Assembly (NCBI GenBank): GCA_037044905.1
Contig: JBAOKB010000084.1
Span: 1-59,356, forward strand
Reading direction: 5' to 3'
Source: Hortaea werneckii
Taxonomy: Eukaryota; Ascomycota; Dothideomycetes; Mycosphaerellales; Teratosphaeriaceae
DNA: 59,356 nucleotides
Of the stretch, positions 34,549 to 46,135 are shown in pieces. A model generated the notes under the pieces. The model was not told where the DNA came from. It ran no database searches and worked only from the letters and a program-made list of their open reading frames with translations. Both the position numbers and the translations under genes were made by a program. Every line of letters starts with the position of its first letter. Position 1 is the first letter of the stretch.

Positions 34549-35939
34549 TCAGATGAGCAGTTCCATCGAGTCTGACAGATGGGCTGATTTATCTCTGAGC
34601 AAAACACTTTGGACTGGCCATTCAATCCAAGGCTGCCACTTATCTTCGATCGTCCCCATGATATCCCGAAGAACTCTAGAAGACCAGCCGTGGATCCACC
34701 ACCGGCTGTCCAGCACGTCAAGCAGGACGCAGTAATGTGCAAGGATGACAAGCGCCTGCGGTACCCTTCGCTTGATCAGCAGCGAGTAAGGTGCTGAGTC
34801 TTGCTTTGGGAAACACAATATCGAAGAAACACTGCAGTTGCCTTGCTGCCGCAGGACAACGTCGTATGCTTGTTTTAGCTCCCCAAGAATGAGTGCGCAA
34901 GTCCTTCGGTCGTCTGGCATCATGATCTCGATGCCCAGCATGTAGTCGAGATGGTTGAGCCCGACGTCGAAATGTTCCGGCAGGGTATGGCTTGCGGCTG
35001 GCATTGTGATCGGAGTCTGTGGCCCAGCTGCAAGAACCTGGGCGAAAGGTCCCTGAGAAACCCAGAACCAAGTCTCTCCCAGGACGGTGTCAATGCCTTT
35101 GACTAGAAGGAAGAGCTCCGTAATGGCATCTATCGGTGGCACACTGGGCGGGATGGCGTAAGCGAAGAGCGCTACTAGCCAGGTGAAGACGAACTTGGCG
35201 TTCGCATTTTCCGCAGTCGAGCGCTGACCATGTTCTCGATACAGCACAAGAGCCTTGTCTAGATGGTCAACTGCACACGTACGGAGTACGCGAGCTTGAC
35301 TAGGTTGCAGCGTGGCCTTATGTAGCGCTGAAAAGCCGAGCAAAGCATGCATGCAATAATGTGAGCTGAAAGCCACTTTGGGCATTTCTTCCTGCCAGAT
35401 TCTTAGCCCGTCGACATTGTCGTGTTCGGTAAGAATATATCGCGTGTGAGAAAGGTAATGGTGCATCAGCTCAAGGTCCAGCATCCAGTTTTCATCATGC
35501 TCTCCTGGTGAAGGCCGGTCGATAAGTCCTGTCAGGACCGTGAATGGACTTGGGTGTGATTGAGGAGGCGTCGTCTCTGGTATACTAACGCCATTCCCGC
35601 TGCTGATGCTTCCCATCAGCGTGCATTTTTGCGACGTTTCTCGGGAGACTGATGCTGTTCTGGAAGTCTCTGAAGAATTCTGGGAAGCCGCCGAAGTCCG
35701 CCTTTTCGCATCTTCCCGCTGGACTATAGGTCCGCCGGCGAGAGAGCACGCTACGCCGTGCCGTACGCAGTTGGAGCACGGCTTGTGTTCATCACACTGC
35801 GAATGCGAGCGTTAGCTTTCGCGCCGCATATATAGTCTACACGCCGGTTTCCTACCTTTACATGTCGCTTCTTGCACTGTGCGCAACCTAGCCGAGATTT
35901 CTTATGACCAACACGAGGTGCCTGACTGTCCATGATCAT
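34549..35939 (-). CDS. Zn2Cys6 transcription factor (UPC2-like C-terminal region)
   Basis: Exons 35939-35856 and 35796-34549; 443 aa. The intron falls inside the zinc cluster, joining 'KKRHVK' to 'CDEHKPC'. The cluster is CAQCKKRHVKC-x5-C-SN-C-x6-C at about residues 19-45, with basic residues in loop 1. The rest is the all-helical regulatory region common to fungal C6 factors; LMHHYLSHTRYIL and FSSHYCMHALLGFSALHKA resemble the UPC2/sterol-regulator type. It is presumably a nuclear DNA-binding regulator; target genes are unknown. Two ATGs (35939 and 35933) are possible and differ by two residues. The protein ends DSMELLI. Confidence 0.9.
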
Positions 35940-37105
35940 GTTGTCAGTCTTATAGCTGAACCAAATAGATGATATCGAATTGTGTCGAGCAACGCCACAA
36001 GGACCTTGATATATGAATGATTAGGGTCCTACGAACTTGCCAGTCATTAACGACAGTGCGTCCGCTCCTAACTCCGTGCTGCGCAAAGACGTTGCATTTC
36101 TACCTGCTGCCTGCTCTGTACCATGGTGACGCGACTTCACCTGCGGACCGGAAACTATTCGTCTCCCGATTGCCATGTTCTAGTTTCGGCCAGCTGAAGG
36201 AGCTAAGGCGTCTCATGTGCCAACACAGTAGTGACTATGAGTCGAACACGGAGTTCGGTCTTTCCGTTCCAACCAGACTGCTCCGTGATCAGCGAAACTC
36301 TCGACTTTTGCGCGGGCGAAAGTACAGATGCATAAACATAGGCAGAGTTTCGAGCCTTTGCGTCACCTTTGAGGCTGTGACTGACTAATGGGACGACTAG
36401 ATAGATGGCATTGCCGAAACACTGAACAGTGATGCCTGGAGAATGTCTCCGGCCTAATACGGCCGCAACGAGGTATTTGTTCGTCCGAGCTGCACGTTCG
36501 TCTCCTATGTGGCCGGCTCGCATTCGCTTTTCAGCCGAGCTCCGGCTGAAGCTAGGGTACACATTGGCTCCATCCTTCGACGCATCCTTCGACCCATTCT
36601 ACCTTTCACTTAGCGAAACTACTTGGCGGTGAGCTGATTTGGATAGGTACAGCACCCAGGCTCAGCCAGGATACATGCAGCGTATCAAATCTTACATGGG
36701 AATCAGATGATTCACATTCTGTAGGATGCGTTCTAGAAGGCGATGTGAACGAGGCTTATATTACATGCAGACACCCCACATAAACAGACAAGGGTTGCAT
36801 CTTCCATCATCACTCCATGGTGCTTGACTCAACCGGGAAGCAACCTGACGACACCGCGCGAGAGTGGTAGTGAATGCGACCTGCCAAGCCGTCCAACCCG
36901 CTAGCGCCCTTTGCGGGTGGTCCAATCGGATATTGCGCTGAAGCTCCGTGGCCGGCTCGGAATAGTTGCGTTCACTTCCATGTGGATTGCATACCATACT
37001 TCACAGGAACACGACGATTGGCATTGCTGCTGCTGCTGCACCGGAATACCGTTTTAGACGCGCGTCTAGGCGTGGTCAAGGGACAGTAGACTAACAAGCG
37101 TGATC
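35940..37105. promoter_or_regulatory. Divergent intergenic region, 1.2 kb
   Basis: Between diverging genes. A 119-codon frame on the - strand (36562-36203) has no domain. No gene supported. Confidence 0.45.
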
Positions 37106-39157
37106 ATGTCAGCACCCTCGAAGAAAATGGGCATGTCCCTCTACGCCGATTTGCTCGGCGACAAGCCTGAAGGCGGCGCAACAATTTCCGGCGCCCCCGT
37201 CAAATATGACTCCAAGAAGGACGAGGCCGAGGGCGAAGGGCAGAAGAAGAAAGATGGTACCGTAACATGACATTTATGACAGTGCGAGGCAGTTCAGCTC
37301 ACTTGTCTTCAACGCGAAGCATCGTTGCAGTTTCAGCCAATCCGGCGACCTCAGGCTCAATCCAAGATCAGCAGGCCGAAGCAAGGTGTCTCTTCCTCCT
37401 CAGCGCACAAGTTCAGCTCAAGTACCGCTTCGGTATCCCCATCGACAGGCTTAGGCGCAGCAACTAGTACGCCCGACAGGGCTACTGCATCGGGCACGAC
37501 CAGCGATACCCCGGCTGCCAGGCCGTTTGCACAGCGCAGTAAGCTCGAGGACTGGGTTGACGAGGACGATGAGGCGGCGTACACCTATCAAGAGAATCGG
37601 GCCCGGGCCAAGAAGAACCAGAGGAAGAAGAACAAAAACAAGCAAGAGACCCGGATCTGGGACTGGGATGATATATACGATCCCACTCTGCCGAACAACT
37701 ATGCAGATTACAAAGGTAGCGAAGAGCAGTATCGGGAGATTCGAGACTGGAAAGCGAGGTTGTATTATCAACAATTAAAGGAGGCGAACAAAAGTAGAAA
37801 AGAGAGCCAGGACGAGAATGCTGGACCTTCCGCGAATAGTAAGATGCACAAAGCTAGAGCTAAGAGAGGACCTGCTAATGGGCTGGCAGAAATGTTCGCA
37901 CCGCCACCAAACCTCAACTTCGCCCCGCCTTCTTTTGACGATTCTGCTCCAAGACCACAGGTCGAGGATGAAGAGGATGATTATTACCCGCCCTCGCTTC
38001 CAAAGCACTCTGGAAGTTCCGACAACAGCCATCAAGCTCGGCCTACTGCCGCATCATCCTCTTCTGCTGTCCCTCCGGAGGACGAGGATCCATATTTGCG
38101 CCGCATGCGCATGAGCGGCCAAGCACCGACGCCGCCACAGGATACAGTCCCGCCACCACCACCACCGCCGATCGCCCAGCAGGCTATCCTCCCTCCTGTT
38201 GCTACTGGGCAGCCCATTGGCGGTGATTCAAAAGCAGCGGTAGACGTTGAGACTAAACGTGCTGAAGCGCTGGCCAAGATTGCGGCATTCAAGGCAAAGT
38301 TGGCCGCGCAAGGGAAGGTTCCCAGTGCTGCTGCTTCGCCAACCCCGCCAGTCGCTGCGACGCAAAATTCGCCTCCTGCTGCAGCCCCGCCAACTGTGAA
38401 CGCTGCGTCCCAGCCGCCACCGCCTCCGCCCGTTGAAGAGCCCGAACAGCCTGGCGTTGTTGCGTCTAAGGGCGCAGTGCGGTACAACTTACCACCGCCA
38501 CCGCCCGAGGACGACAGTCTGGTCGATCTCGAACCCTCCGCAGCCACATCCCAAATTGCAGCCATCGATCAGCCGGATGCGCCTAGAAGTAAAGCGCCAG
38601 GTCAAAAAGGATTCGCAGAACGTCTGCTTAAGAAGTATGGCTGGGAGAAGGGCAAGGGTCTGGGCGCGGAAGGTAATGAAGGTATTGCCACTGCTGTTGT
38701 TGCAAAGGCAGAAAAGAGGAAGAAGCTGCCCGATCAGGAGGGCGGTGGGTGGGCGGCACCGAAGAATATGGGTAAACTAGTAGGAGGGAAACGGAGGAAA
38801 TTGACAGAGGGAGAAAGGGCTGAGGTTGAGCGTGAAGGAGGAGACGAAGCCGGAGAGCTGTCTGAGGTGGTCAAACTTGAAGGCATGTGTAAGGGCATGG
38901 ACCTGGACAGTGAAATTCAGGACAACGGCCTGTACGATGAGATCGGAAAGGAGATGGAAACTCAGTACGGTAGCGTGGAGCGCTTGATGATATGGCGGAA
39001 GGAACAAGGTGGGGAGGATGATGTTTTTGTCAAGTTCACAAGTCAGTTGAGTGCTTTACGGTGTGTCCAGGCCATGAGCGGAGTGGAATTTGCAGGAAAC
39101 GAGGTCAAGGCTCGGTTCTGGGATAAGGAGAAGTTCGAGGCTGGGGATTATGCTTAG
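37106..39157 (+). CDS. Splicing factor SPF45/RBM17-like (G-patch and RRM)
   Basis: Exons 37106-37256 and 37320-39157; 662 aa. The N-terminus MSLYADLLGD and the post-intron KKDASLQFQPIRRPQ are conserved in fungal SPF45-type proteins. IWDWDDIYDP and DYKGSEEQYREIRDW follow, then a Pro-rich low-complexity middle (about 260-450) and a G-patch (about 479-517, FAERLLKKYGWEKGKGLG). A C-terminal RRM of U2AF-homology type (about 560-657) ends KARFWDKEKFEAGDYA. SPF45 acts in alternative and second-step splicing, binding U2AF-type partners through its UHM. The acceptor at 37319 was chosen because it restores 'DASLQFQPIRR'. The poly-Pro runs (up to seven) are encoded by CCA/CCG-rich DNA, which creates a spurious Gly-rich frame on the other strand. 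Confidence 0.92.
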
Positions 39158-39581
39158 AGAATCTCGGTTGTTGAGATCACGCAACGGGGATCATTGTCTC
39201 GTTGCATACTAGTAGTTCTACAGTTTTAGCATGAGCCGGCAAATGCAACACCTCATACAAGTTGCTCTCATTGGCTGTTTCCGCTCGCCCCACAAGTGGA
39301 GGTGCTTCATTACTCCCACCTCACCTTCTGGCAACACTGGACTATCTCAAAATTGCTTGTCTACTAGTCATCTAATATAATTATGAATTCTTCATCCTGA
39401 ATGGAATCGGGATGCTTGGGATGCAAATCCCTGCTGTACATGTCCCGTCTCGGATGAAGCCTTTCTTGAGAGAATTGGCTTCGGTGGTGACGCAATTGGT
39501 TGGTCTGGATCGTATCACTTTCATACCACCCCATCCCTCGTCTTGTCTTGCCCGCACGCATAGTTTCTTAGCATTGCATCA
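39158..39581. other. Intergenic region
   Basis: 3' flank of the SPF45-like gene and promoter of the AFG1-like gene. Nothing else seen. Confidence 0.5.
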
Positions 39582-41843
39582 ATGTCTGCGACCGGCGTCG
39601 CCATCACCAATCCTTTGGTGAAGTATCGGGCGCTGGTTGCCACCAAGAATGTGATCCCAGATCAATCCCAGCTTCGCTTAGCACTCCATCTCCAGAAGCT
39701 GTACGATCGCCTGAAGGATTACGAGCCACGAATAGAATACTCCGATCGACTTGACCAGATAGCTCGAGCGGTACGCGCACAACGCATTGAATCTTCAGCA
39801 CAAACTGCCGCAGCATCTAGGCGCGGCGCATGGCGGTCTCTTCTCGATGCCAAAGAGAAACGGGACAGTCTGGCCCTGACAAGGAAGCTCACCTCACATG
39901 AAGCGGCCTTAGATCTCGACTCGCCGAAAGGGCTGATGCTTCACGGTGAGGTGGGAACTGGCAAGTCCATGCTCATTGACCTCTTCGCCGATTGCCTCCC
40001 CACGCGCAAGAAGCGGCGATGGCATTTCAACACCTTCATGTTAGAGATGTTTGCGAAGCTGGAAAGTCTTCGGGTTGCAAGAACAACTGAACCGACAACG
40101 GCAAGCTTTTCCAGTGACGATGACTACTCGCTTCTCTGGCTCGCCAAGGATTTGGTACAGGACAGCCCTATCTTGTTTCTGGATGAGTTTCAAATGCCAG
40201 ATAGAGTGGCAAGCAAGATCTTAACGAATCTGATGACGGCCTTTTTCCAGCTTGGAGGCGTGCTGGTGGCGACTAGCAACCGAATGCCAGAGGAACTGGC
40301 CAAGGCGACTGGTATGGAGGACTACCCGATGCCCGCACCTTCTCGCATCGAGTCTCTGGGATGGCAATTTGGCTTACGACGGAAAGCCAGCAGTGGTGGC
40401 GGGGGTTTGTTCGGCGGTCAAAATGAGTTTTCAAAGTTCCTTGAGGTGCTGAAAGCGAGATGTGAGGTCTGGGAGATGGAAGGTGGCAAGGATTACAGAA
40501 GGATTGACAGCGGTCGACTGTCGCCAAAGCCAAGGGTTGAAGAAGTCGCAGAGTGGTCCCTAGATGGCCACCAAGATATGCAGCATGGGAAGGGAATGGC
40601 CGGATGGCCGTCAGAGAACGAGATGACAGAGCAGCCTGTGGATGAGACAGATGAAGCCGCTCTACCTGCCCACTTCTCAGTAAATCATGTAGGTGCCAAT
40701 GTGGGCGAGACTGTGAAAGCTGCGATCGAAAATGCGACCGGGCAGGCGCACCTGGACGGTATACCCTGGAGAGCAACGACGATGAAAGTTTATGGCCGTA
40801 CAATTCCGATCCCGCGAGCGTACGAGGCAACAACAATGTGGACCTTCGATGAGCTCTGCAAAAGCACTCTTGGACCAGCCGACTACATGACTTTGGCTTC
40901 AGGATATAATACGCTAATTCTCACTGAGGTACCTGTGCTTACTTGGATCATGAAGAATGAGGCACGTCGCTTCATCACACTCCTGGATGCGCTCTATGAG
41001 TGTAGGTGTAAGCTTTACATCAGTGCAGAAGCCGGGCCAGACGACCTATTCTTCCCGGATAGGGTGGGCAAGGATGGCGAGGATAGCAGCGATGCAGTGT
41101 ACTCCGAGACGATTGCAGAAGTCTATCAAGATGCCACTGCCCCCTTCCGGCCTAACATTCTCAGCGAGAACCCAAACTACGCCGAGCCTGAACCCGAGCC
41201 AGATTATACACATGCCCGCCTCCGCGGACTACTGAGCCCAGATGCTATCGAAGATGACCCACCCAATAAGCCTAGACCTGGCAGAAGCGGGTTTAGTAGG
41301 TCCTTCGGTATGACGGACGGTGAGATGGAACGGAAGCCTATAGACCCTGACGAAGTCAGGTACACCGAGGCGGGAAGCAGTGGTGGAGTGCGCAAGCCCG
41401 TCGACTTCGGAAAGACGAGCGCATTCACGGGTGAGGATGAGAGGTTCGCATACAAGCGTGCACAGAGCAGGTTGTGGGAAATGTGCGGCGCGAGATGGTG
41501 GGCGCGCAATGAAGCGGACTGGCATCGACCACTTCCGGCGCAGGTGAGGCGATGGGAGCGGTCAGTCGGCGAGCGGTCGGACCATGGCCTGCAATCGGCA
41601 CTCGAAAGCGATATGAGCGCTGCGAAAGCTTCAGACGTCGCGATGGGAGAGGCGGTGATGGACGAGAGTCGACCAGATGAAAGCTTCAAGCACGGAGCCA
41701 CCAGTCCATTCAGAACTTCCCGCGAACCACCTCCAAAGTTCTCTTGGACGCATGTCTGGGGCATGATGAAATGGGGTCCCAAAGCCGGCGCATGGGGCAA
41801 AGGGGTTGAGGGTCTCAAAGAACGGGACGGCGGGAAGCGCTAG
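39582..41843 (+). CDS. AFG1/LACE1-family AAA ATPase, long form
   Basis: Intronless, 753 aa. NPLVKYRALVATKNVIPD, followed by LQKLYDRL, is the start typical of AFG1-like proteins. Walker A is HGEVGTGKSML (121-131) and Walker B is ILFLDEFQM (197-205), followed by LGGVLVATSNRMPEEL. Later family blocks include TTMKVYGRTIPIP, MWTFDELCKSTLGPADYMTLA and the terminal EARRFITLLDALYE. Yeast Afg1 and human LACE1 are mitochondrial matrix ATPases that promote turnover of oxidase subunits. The frame continues about 250 residues past RRFITLLDALYE, longer than the roughly 480-510 aa of characterised members. It has no strong N-terminal presequence, so localisation is uncertain. Confidence 0.93.
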   Translation: MSATGVAITNPLVKYRALVATKNVIPDQSQLRLALHLQKLYDRLKDYEPRIEYSDRLDQIARAVRAQRIESSAQTAAASRRGAWRSLLDAKEKRDSLALTRKLTSHEAALDLDSPKGLMLHGEVGTGKSMLIDLFADCLPTRKKRRWHFNTFMLEMFAKLESLRVARTTEPTTASFSSDDDYSLLWLAKDLVQDSPILFLDEFQMPDRVASKILTNLMTAFFQLGGVLVATSNRMPEELAKATGMEDYPMPAPSRIESLGWQFGLRRKASSGGGGLFGGQNEFSKFLEVLKARCEVWEMEGGKDYRRIDSGRLSPKPRVEEVAEWSLDGHQDMQHGKGMAGWPSENEMTEQPVDETDEAALPAHFSVNHVGANVGETVKAAIENATGQAHLDGIPWRATTMKVYGRTIPIPRAYEATTMWTFDELCKSTLGPADYMTLASGYNTLILTEVPVLTWIMKNEARRFITLLDALYECRCKLYISAEAGPDDLFFPDRVGKDGEDSSDAVYSETIAEVYQDATAPFRPNILSENPNYAEPEPEPDYTHARLRGLLSPDAIEDDPPNKPRPGRSGFSRSFGMTDGEMERKPIDPDEVRYTEAGSSGGVRKPVDFGKTSAFTGEDERFAYKRAQSRLWEMCGARWWARNEADWHRPLPAQVRRWERSVGERSDHGLQSALESDMSAAKASDVAMGEAVMDESRPDESFKHGATSPFRTSREPPPKFSWTHVWGMMKWGPKAGAWGKGVEGLKERDGGKR

Positions 41844-41975
41844 AACGTGTTTCGAGAGATACACATGGTACCGGGACCGCTATACTGTATATAAGGTTCC
41901 CGAGAATCAACATATTCGCACAAGGAAAGTAGATACGTCTGCAAAAATACCATCTCTATCCGCCTCATAGGAAGA

Positions 41976-43037
41976 ATGTCTTCTTTACAGCATTTCTTTT
42001 TGGGGATTGCCAGACTAATAAACCACAATCCAAGCAGCATCGGTCAGGCTTCGCAACCTTTGGATCCAGGCTTCACTATGGAAGCGAAGGAAGGTTCTCC
42101 CAGCATGGTCGTTGCCTCACAAGAACTGGCATCGCCCTGCACTGCTGGGACTGAGGTCGATTATTTCAGCCGCCTTCCGACGGAGCTCGTGCTTCACATC
42201 TGTACGGATCTTCAGGTACAAGACATTCTCGCTCTTCGTGCCACGTGCAAGGTCTTCTACCACATCATCAATCCAGCTAGACTCAGTCTAGCAAATACGA
42301 TTCTGGAAAGGGAGCGGGAGAGACTGGCTGCCAACATTGCGGCGTTCAATTTTGCCGGCCTACCCGTACACGAAGCTCTACAGACGTATCTGAATTGCTT
42401 TGGCTGGATATCGGCACGGTGTACAACCCATTGCGTGTTCAAAGATCCCCCGTCGAGTCAGCCGGCCAGGATAAGCTGCGAACGCATCGTCTCGGCCTTC
42501 GTCGAATGGTACCGGGAGCAGAATCCAGTTTTTGCAGCCGTGACCGGCGTCGATCTAGCGGAGTCGTATGTGCGCTGGATCTGCGGGAAAATCGATACAT
42601 TCACTCGCTATGCCTTGGGGTTTATTTACGGGGGTGCAGAGGATGCGGAGCTGGCGAACGAGATCTTCGAGATTGTCAGTGGCTTGCCTCAGGGCCAGAG
42701 TGCTGTCAGCGCACGGGACGCCATGAGTAGATTTCTGGATGCAATGCCGCGTCCTGAGCCCATCCCCCTGAGAGGAAAGACGCACTCGGACATCTGTAAG
42801 ATTCAGACGAGGATTGACTTGATTGTTGTCAGGCGGCTGCAACTTCCTAAGCTGGACTCTCTGCCGTTCACGCCGCACTACGTTCTCCGGAACGAGTCGG
42901 CGTATCCAATTCTGAGACATCTCCGGCGGCACCCTAAGAGCAATGAAGGAGACTTTCCGTTGGTGTATGCAGCGTTAGTTGAACGTGTTGAAGTGTCCAT
43001 GGCTGGGCAGGCACTCAGGGCGTCCCGCAGGAAGTGA
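41976..43037 (+). CDS. F-box protein
   Basis: Intronless, 353 aa. The F-box is at about residues 63-107: YFSRLPTELVLHICTDLQVQDILALRATCKVFYHII. Such domains bind Skp1 in SCF ubiquitin ligases. The remaining 245 residues contain no repeat (LRR, WD) that I recognise and probably form the substrate-binding part; similar anonymous F-box proteins are common in filamentous ascomycetes. It starts only 132 bp after the AFG1-like stop, on the same strand. A second ATG (residue 35, MEAKEG) could be used instead; residues 1-34 look unstructured or weakly hydrophobic. Confidence 0.85.
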   Translation: MSSLQHFFLGIARLINHNPSSIGQASQPLDPGFTMEAKEGSPSMVVASQELASPCTAGTEVDYFSRLPTELVLHICTDLQVQDILALRATCKVFYHIINPARLSLANTILERERERLAANIAAFNFAGLPVHEALQTYLNCFGWISARCTTHCVFKDPPSSQPARISCERIVSAFVEWYREQNPVFAAVTGVDLAESYVRWICGKIDTFTRYALGFIYGGAEDAELANEIFEIVSGLPQGQSAVSARDAMSRFLDAMPRPEPIPLRGKTHSDICKIQTRIDLIVVRRLQLPKLDSLPFTPHYVLRNESAYPILRHLRRHPKSNEGDFPLVYAALVERVEVSMAGQALRASRRK

Positions 43038-43596
43038 GCTTGTTCCGAACCTTTGAAGAGGCCGATGCGCTTGGGTGGCAAGATCTCGTGTGCTGCTTGG
43101 ATGAATATCCGAGCGCACGGTGATTCTCTTGCTGACGTACCAGATTTGAGCGATGCAAGACATGTGATGGAGCATCACCGACAGTCTTTGCCCGGTTGAG
43201 GCGGCTAGTAGCGCTGGACAATACAGTGGTAGATATCGTGTCGTATTATGAAGTCCTCTTGAGCCATGTTTTCGGCCGCTCGGAGCCATGTCCGTGTAGC
43301 GCAACATTATTGTGCAGCATTTTTACGGAGCAAAGTAGCGTTCAGGGTAGTGTCCATAGACCAGAAGTCGTCATCAGCACGCCAGCTAGCGCCCCGTCTG
43401 CTAGCAGCTCTTGAACGTGCCACGGCGTGCGCGAGTCTTCAAAGCCCCATGCAAGTCTTTAAATAGCGTCGTTCATACCACAGTCTCAGAAATGCTGAGT
43501 CATCGCAAGACGTTGAACATGGTATCGCAGCCCACAGATGTCGTGGTGTGAAGCTCCTGTCGCGTATATGGCTGCTAGCCGTCATGACGATTTGCC
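43038..43596. other. Convergent intergenic region
   Basis: Between the F-box gene and MED18, whose 3' ends face each other. Nothing seen. Confidence 0.5.
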
Positions 43597-44379
43597 TCAC
43601 ACGTTCTTCACCCTGCTATCCAAGCTCAGCCTCTCAGGTACTCGCAGATCCACAGCTCCCTCCATTTGCTTCTTGAACCCTAACAATTCCGCCATGGCCT
43701 GCTCGGTCAACTTGGAATTTTTGCCGTCCTCGATCCTGATGCTGGCGATGAAAACGTACGCACCGCTTGGGTCGACAGGCTTACAATCTGATAAAGGCAA
43801 AATTGGCGCGTCCAAGGGTTCCAAGGCTCCATGTCCTTCAGGTAGAGAGTAAGGCCGGGAAATGTTGATGATGGTGTTATGATGGACGAAGCGTGTTGTC
43901 GGCGCGATGTATTGTGTCACATATCTATCGTTGTTAGCAATTGTGATAAAAATGCCTAGGTATGGGCCAATTAGCTATATGTGTGGCGAAACATACCTAT
44001 ACCACTGTCCCCCCTCCCGGAAATTCTCTAGCTCGCCATCGGCAAGCACTTTCTCGTCTACCGCACGCGATACAGCTATGCTGACGCCAGCTTGTGGAAT
44101 CTCTTCGGCACGGAATCGCCATGGACCAGTGGGGTGGCCTGTCTTTAAATCGACCTCACGGATCAATTTGTGGTAAGTAGGCCGCTGTTGCTGGATGTTC
44201 TGCTGCTGGGGCTGTGCATTCTTTTTGGACGTGTTCCGCTCAGGGATTCGGGTCTGCTGATAGACGAGATGCTGCTCCGTGATTTGCGTGGGTGGAGACG
44301 CGGTCACTCCAGCCAAGATGTGAAGGACCTGATCATGGCGGGTGACCGGGATCTGAGAATACAGAAGCAATTCCTGCAT
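43597..44379 (-). CDS. MED18: Mediator complex subunit Med18
   Basis: Exons 44379-43997 and 43924-43597; 236 aa. The start MQELLLYSQIP, then HDQVLHILAGVTASPP, TGPWRFRAEEIPQAG, QWYR|YVTQYIAPTTRFVHHNTIIN, DPSGAYVFIASIRIEDG and the C-terminal VDLRVPERLSLDSRVKNV match the Med18 family. Med18 pairs with Med20 in the Mediator head module contacting RNA polymerase II. A Gln-rich loop (QPQQQNIQQQ) is the only low-complexity part. The intron splits an Arg codon; retaining it would end the protein after YVSPHI. Confidence 0.94.
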
Positions 44380-45063
44380 TTTTGATGGCGATTATCGTAC
44401 TGCCTCCGATTCAAATGCCGTGTCTGCTTCAAAAGACGGTCAAATGCACTGTTGGTAAAGGATTGCCACTTCTCGGAATATGTGGGCAATGGGCGTTGAT
44501 GCCAATCTAGGAAGTTGTGACCGCGAGCCGTAGAGTGGGTAGGCTGAGTGTGTCAAACGAAGCTTCTTTCGACTTGCACGACAAATCACCAGCGGTCCAA
44601 TCCGCGTGCTTTTGATGTTGTTTCGATTTGTAGACAAATTGACATGTGACAGCCGCAAGAGGATGAGGTAATGTAGGGATTGTATGCAACCAGCATGTAC
44701 TATGTATGCAGTTGTATGGATGGATTCATTCACTGCATCCGACGCTTACTTCCGGCCATTCCCGCCGCCAGTGGAAGCCTAAAATGTCAAAGCTTCCTCA
44801 AGCTGCCGAGCGGTCGGCTTCCTATGTCGGCGAGCACCGTCCTTCTCCCACGAAGACATCCCGCCGCCCGCCGCCTTCGTATTCTGTCGAACGTCGCGGT
44901 CGAGCCAGATACATAAACCGTTGACCGATCTGTGTTGCTCCAAGAACGAGACCCTCTCCTTCGGAATAGCGTATTACGAGACGAGACCTATCTCCGAGCC
45001 TACAACTCCCAACCCGAAAGTTTCCTGGATTGTCAGCGACAGAAGAACAAGGCTATATTCACC
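44380..45063. promoter_or_regulatory. Divergent intergenic region (MED18 / KGD4)
   Basis: 680 bp between diverging start codons. Only short frames; no gene seen. Confidence 0.45.
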
Positions 45064-45525
45064 ATGCAGTTCACGCGCGCGCTCTGGCAGCACCGCCAGC
45101 CGATGATCCGCTTCCTAGGCAAGCGCTCTATTCCGAAGCGTACGTCCACCCAGTCCCTGTGGAATCATGTGCAAGTAGACTAACTTCTCCCGGCAGAGGT
45201 GGACCACACGCCCGCTCCTCACCCAGCCTCTCCGACTAACGAGCTTCCGGAATCTTTCGCCAGCTACCGGACGCGCGCGCAACAACATGGTCCCCTTGGC
45301 GGCAAACAGCAGGGACAAAGGGCCGCGGCCCCGAGCGGCTCAGCGGGCGCAACGCCGACGGTAGGCAACATTGGCGGCAGATCAGCGCAGCAATTGGGGT
45401 CAGTCGAGCCAGCTCAGGGACAAGTTTGGGATAGGAATCAGCTACCGAAGAGATTCCACCGAGCGAGATGGACAGAGGCAGACATCGAGGCGCTGGAGAG
45501 CGGCGGAGCCAGCATGTTCGTATGA
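45064..45525 (+). CDS. KGD4: Mitochondrial alpha-ketoglutarate dehydrogenase subunit Kgd4 (YMR31/MRPS36)
   Basis: Exons 45064-45139 and 45197-45525; 134 aa. A short presequence-like start (MQFTRALWQHRQPMIRFLGKR) precedes IPK|QVDHTPAPHPASP, LPESFASYRTRAQQHGPLGG and a C-terminal DRNQLPKRFHRARW. This is the Kgd4/YMR31 signature. The protein was first annotated as a small mitoribosomal subunit and later shown to anchor the E3 subunit to the E1-E2 core of the 2-oxoglutarate dehydrogenase complex. The Gly/Ala/Gln-rich middle is low-complexity. The last residues, ESGGASMFV, extend a little past the conserved end. Confidence 0.92.
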
Positions 45526-46135
45526 GCGATTAGAAAAAGATGCTTTGGCGATCAAAGCGAGCACACAGTGTAGGGAACGCAGAGAAGTCGGCGGTCTTCT
45601 GCGACGAACGTGAGAGAGCTCAGGATCATTGGCGGCAGGACATTTTAACCGAATCAGCCCGGCACTTTCAGCTTGGAGCTTAAGCGGCGCAATAGAGCGA
45701 TACCATTTGTACATATTTCATGAAGCCGCTCATCTATCTATGGAACTACGCGCCATTTTGCTGAGATTGTCACCTGTACCCGTATGGTTCGAGACAAGAT
45801 TATTTGCACGTGATATCGCTCACAGGACGCGCGCAGCCGCGTGCGCCAAGCGGTCGTCATAGTGTCGATCAACCCGGGTAGCTGACAGAGCATTCAAGTT
45901 GTTTCGTTCACGAACGTCTATCATTGTGCTTTCCTCATGGTATCTCGAAGGATTGCATTAAATAGACGTCATTGTCTTATCGATTGAGCGGCTTCGGATC
46001 TTCTGATCCAAGGCAGCACTGGCAACAATTTGGTTCTCTGCCGGTTCTCTTTGTGCAAAGCCGGCAGTCCGCTTGCTTTTGTCTCCTGTTAGCTGTACTC
46101 GAATCCAGACTGCATTGGTGAGGCGACATTTCACA
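45526..46135. other. Intergenic region
   Basis: 3' flank of KGD4 and promoter of the glycosylase gene. The last 63 bp before the ATG form an open in-frame extension (see findings). Confidence 0.45.

Noticed and set aside
38032..38565. 177-codon - strand Gly/Ala-rich frame
   Set aside because: Antisense shadow of the proline-rich part of the SPF45-like gene.
40273..40836. 187-codon - strand frame
   Set aside because: Antisense to the AFG1-like coding region, with no domain.
45785..45800. GGTTCGAGAC, resembling a tRNA B box
   Set aside because: The following bases do not fit GGTTCGANNCC and no A box or acceptor stem pairs upstream; no tRNA gene supported in the window.
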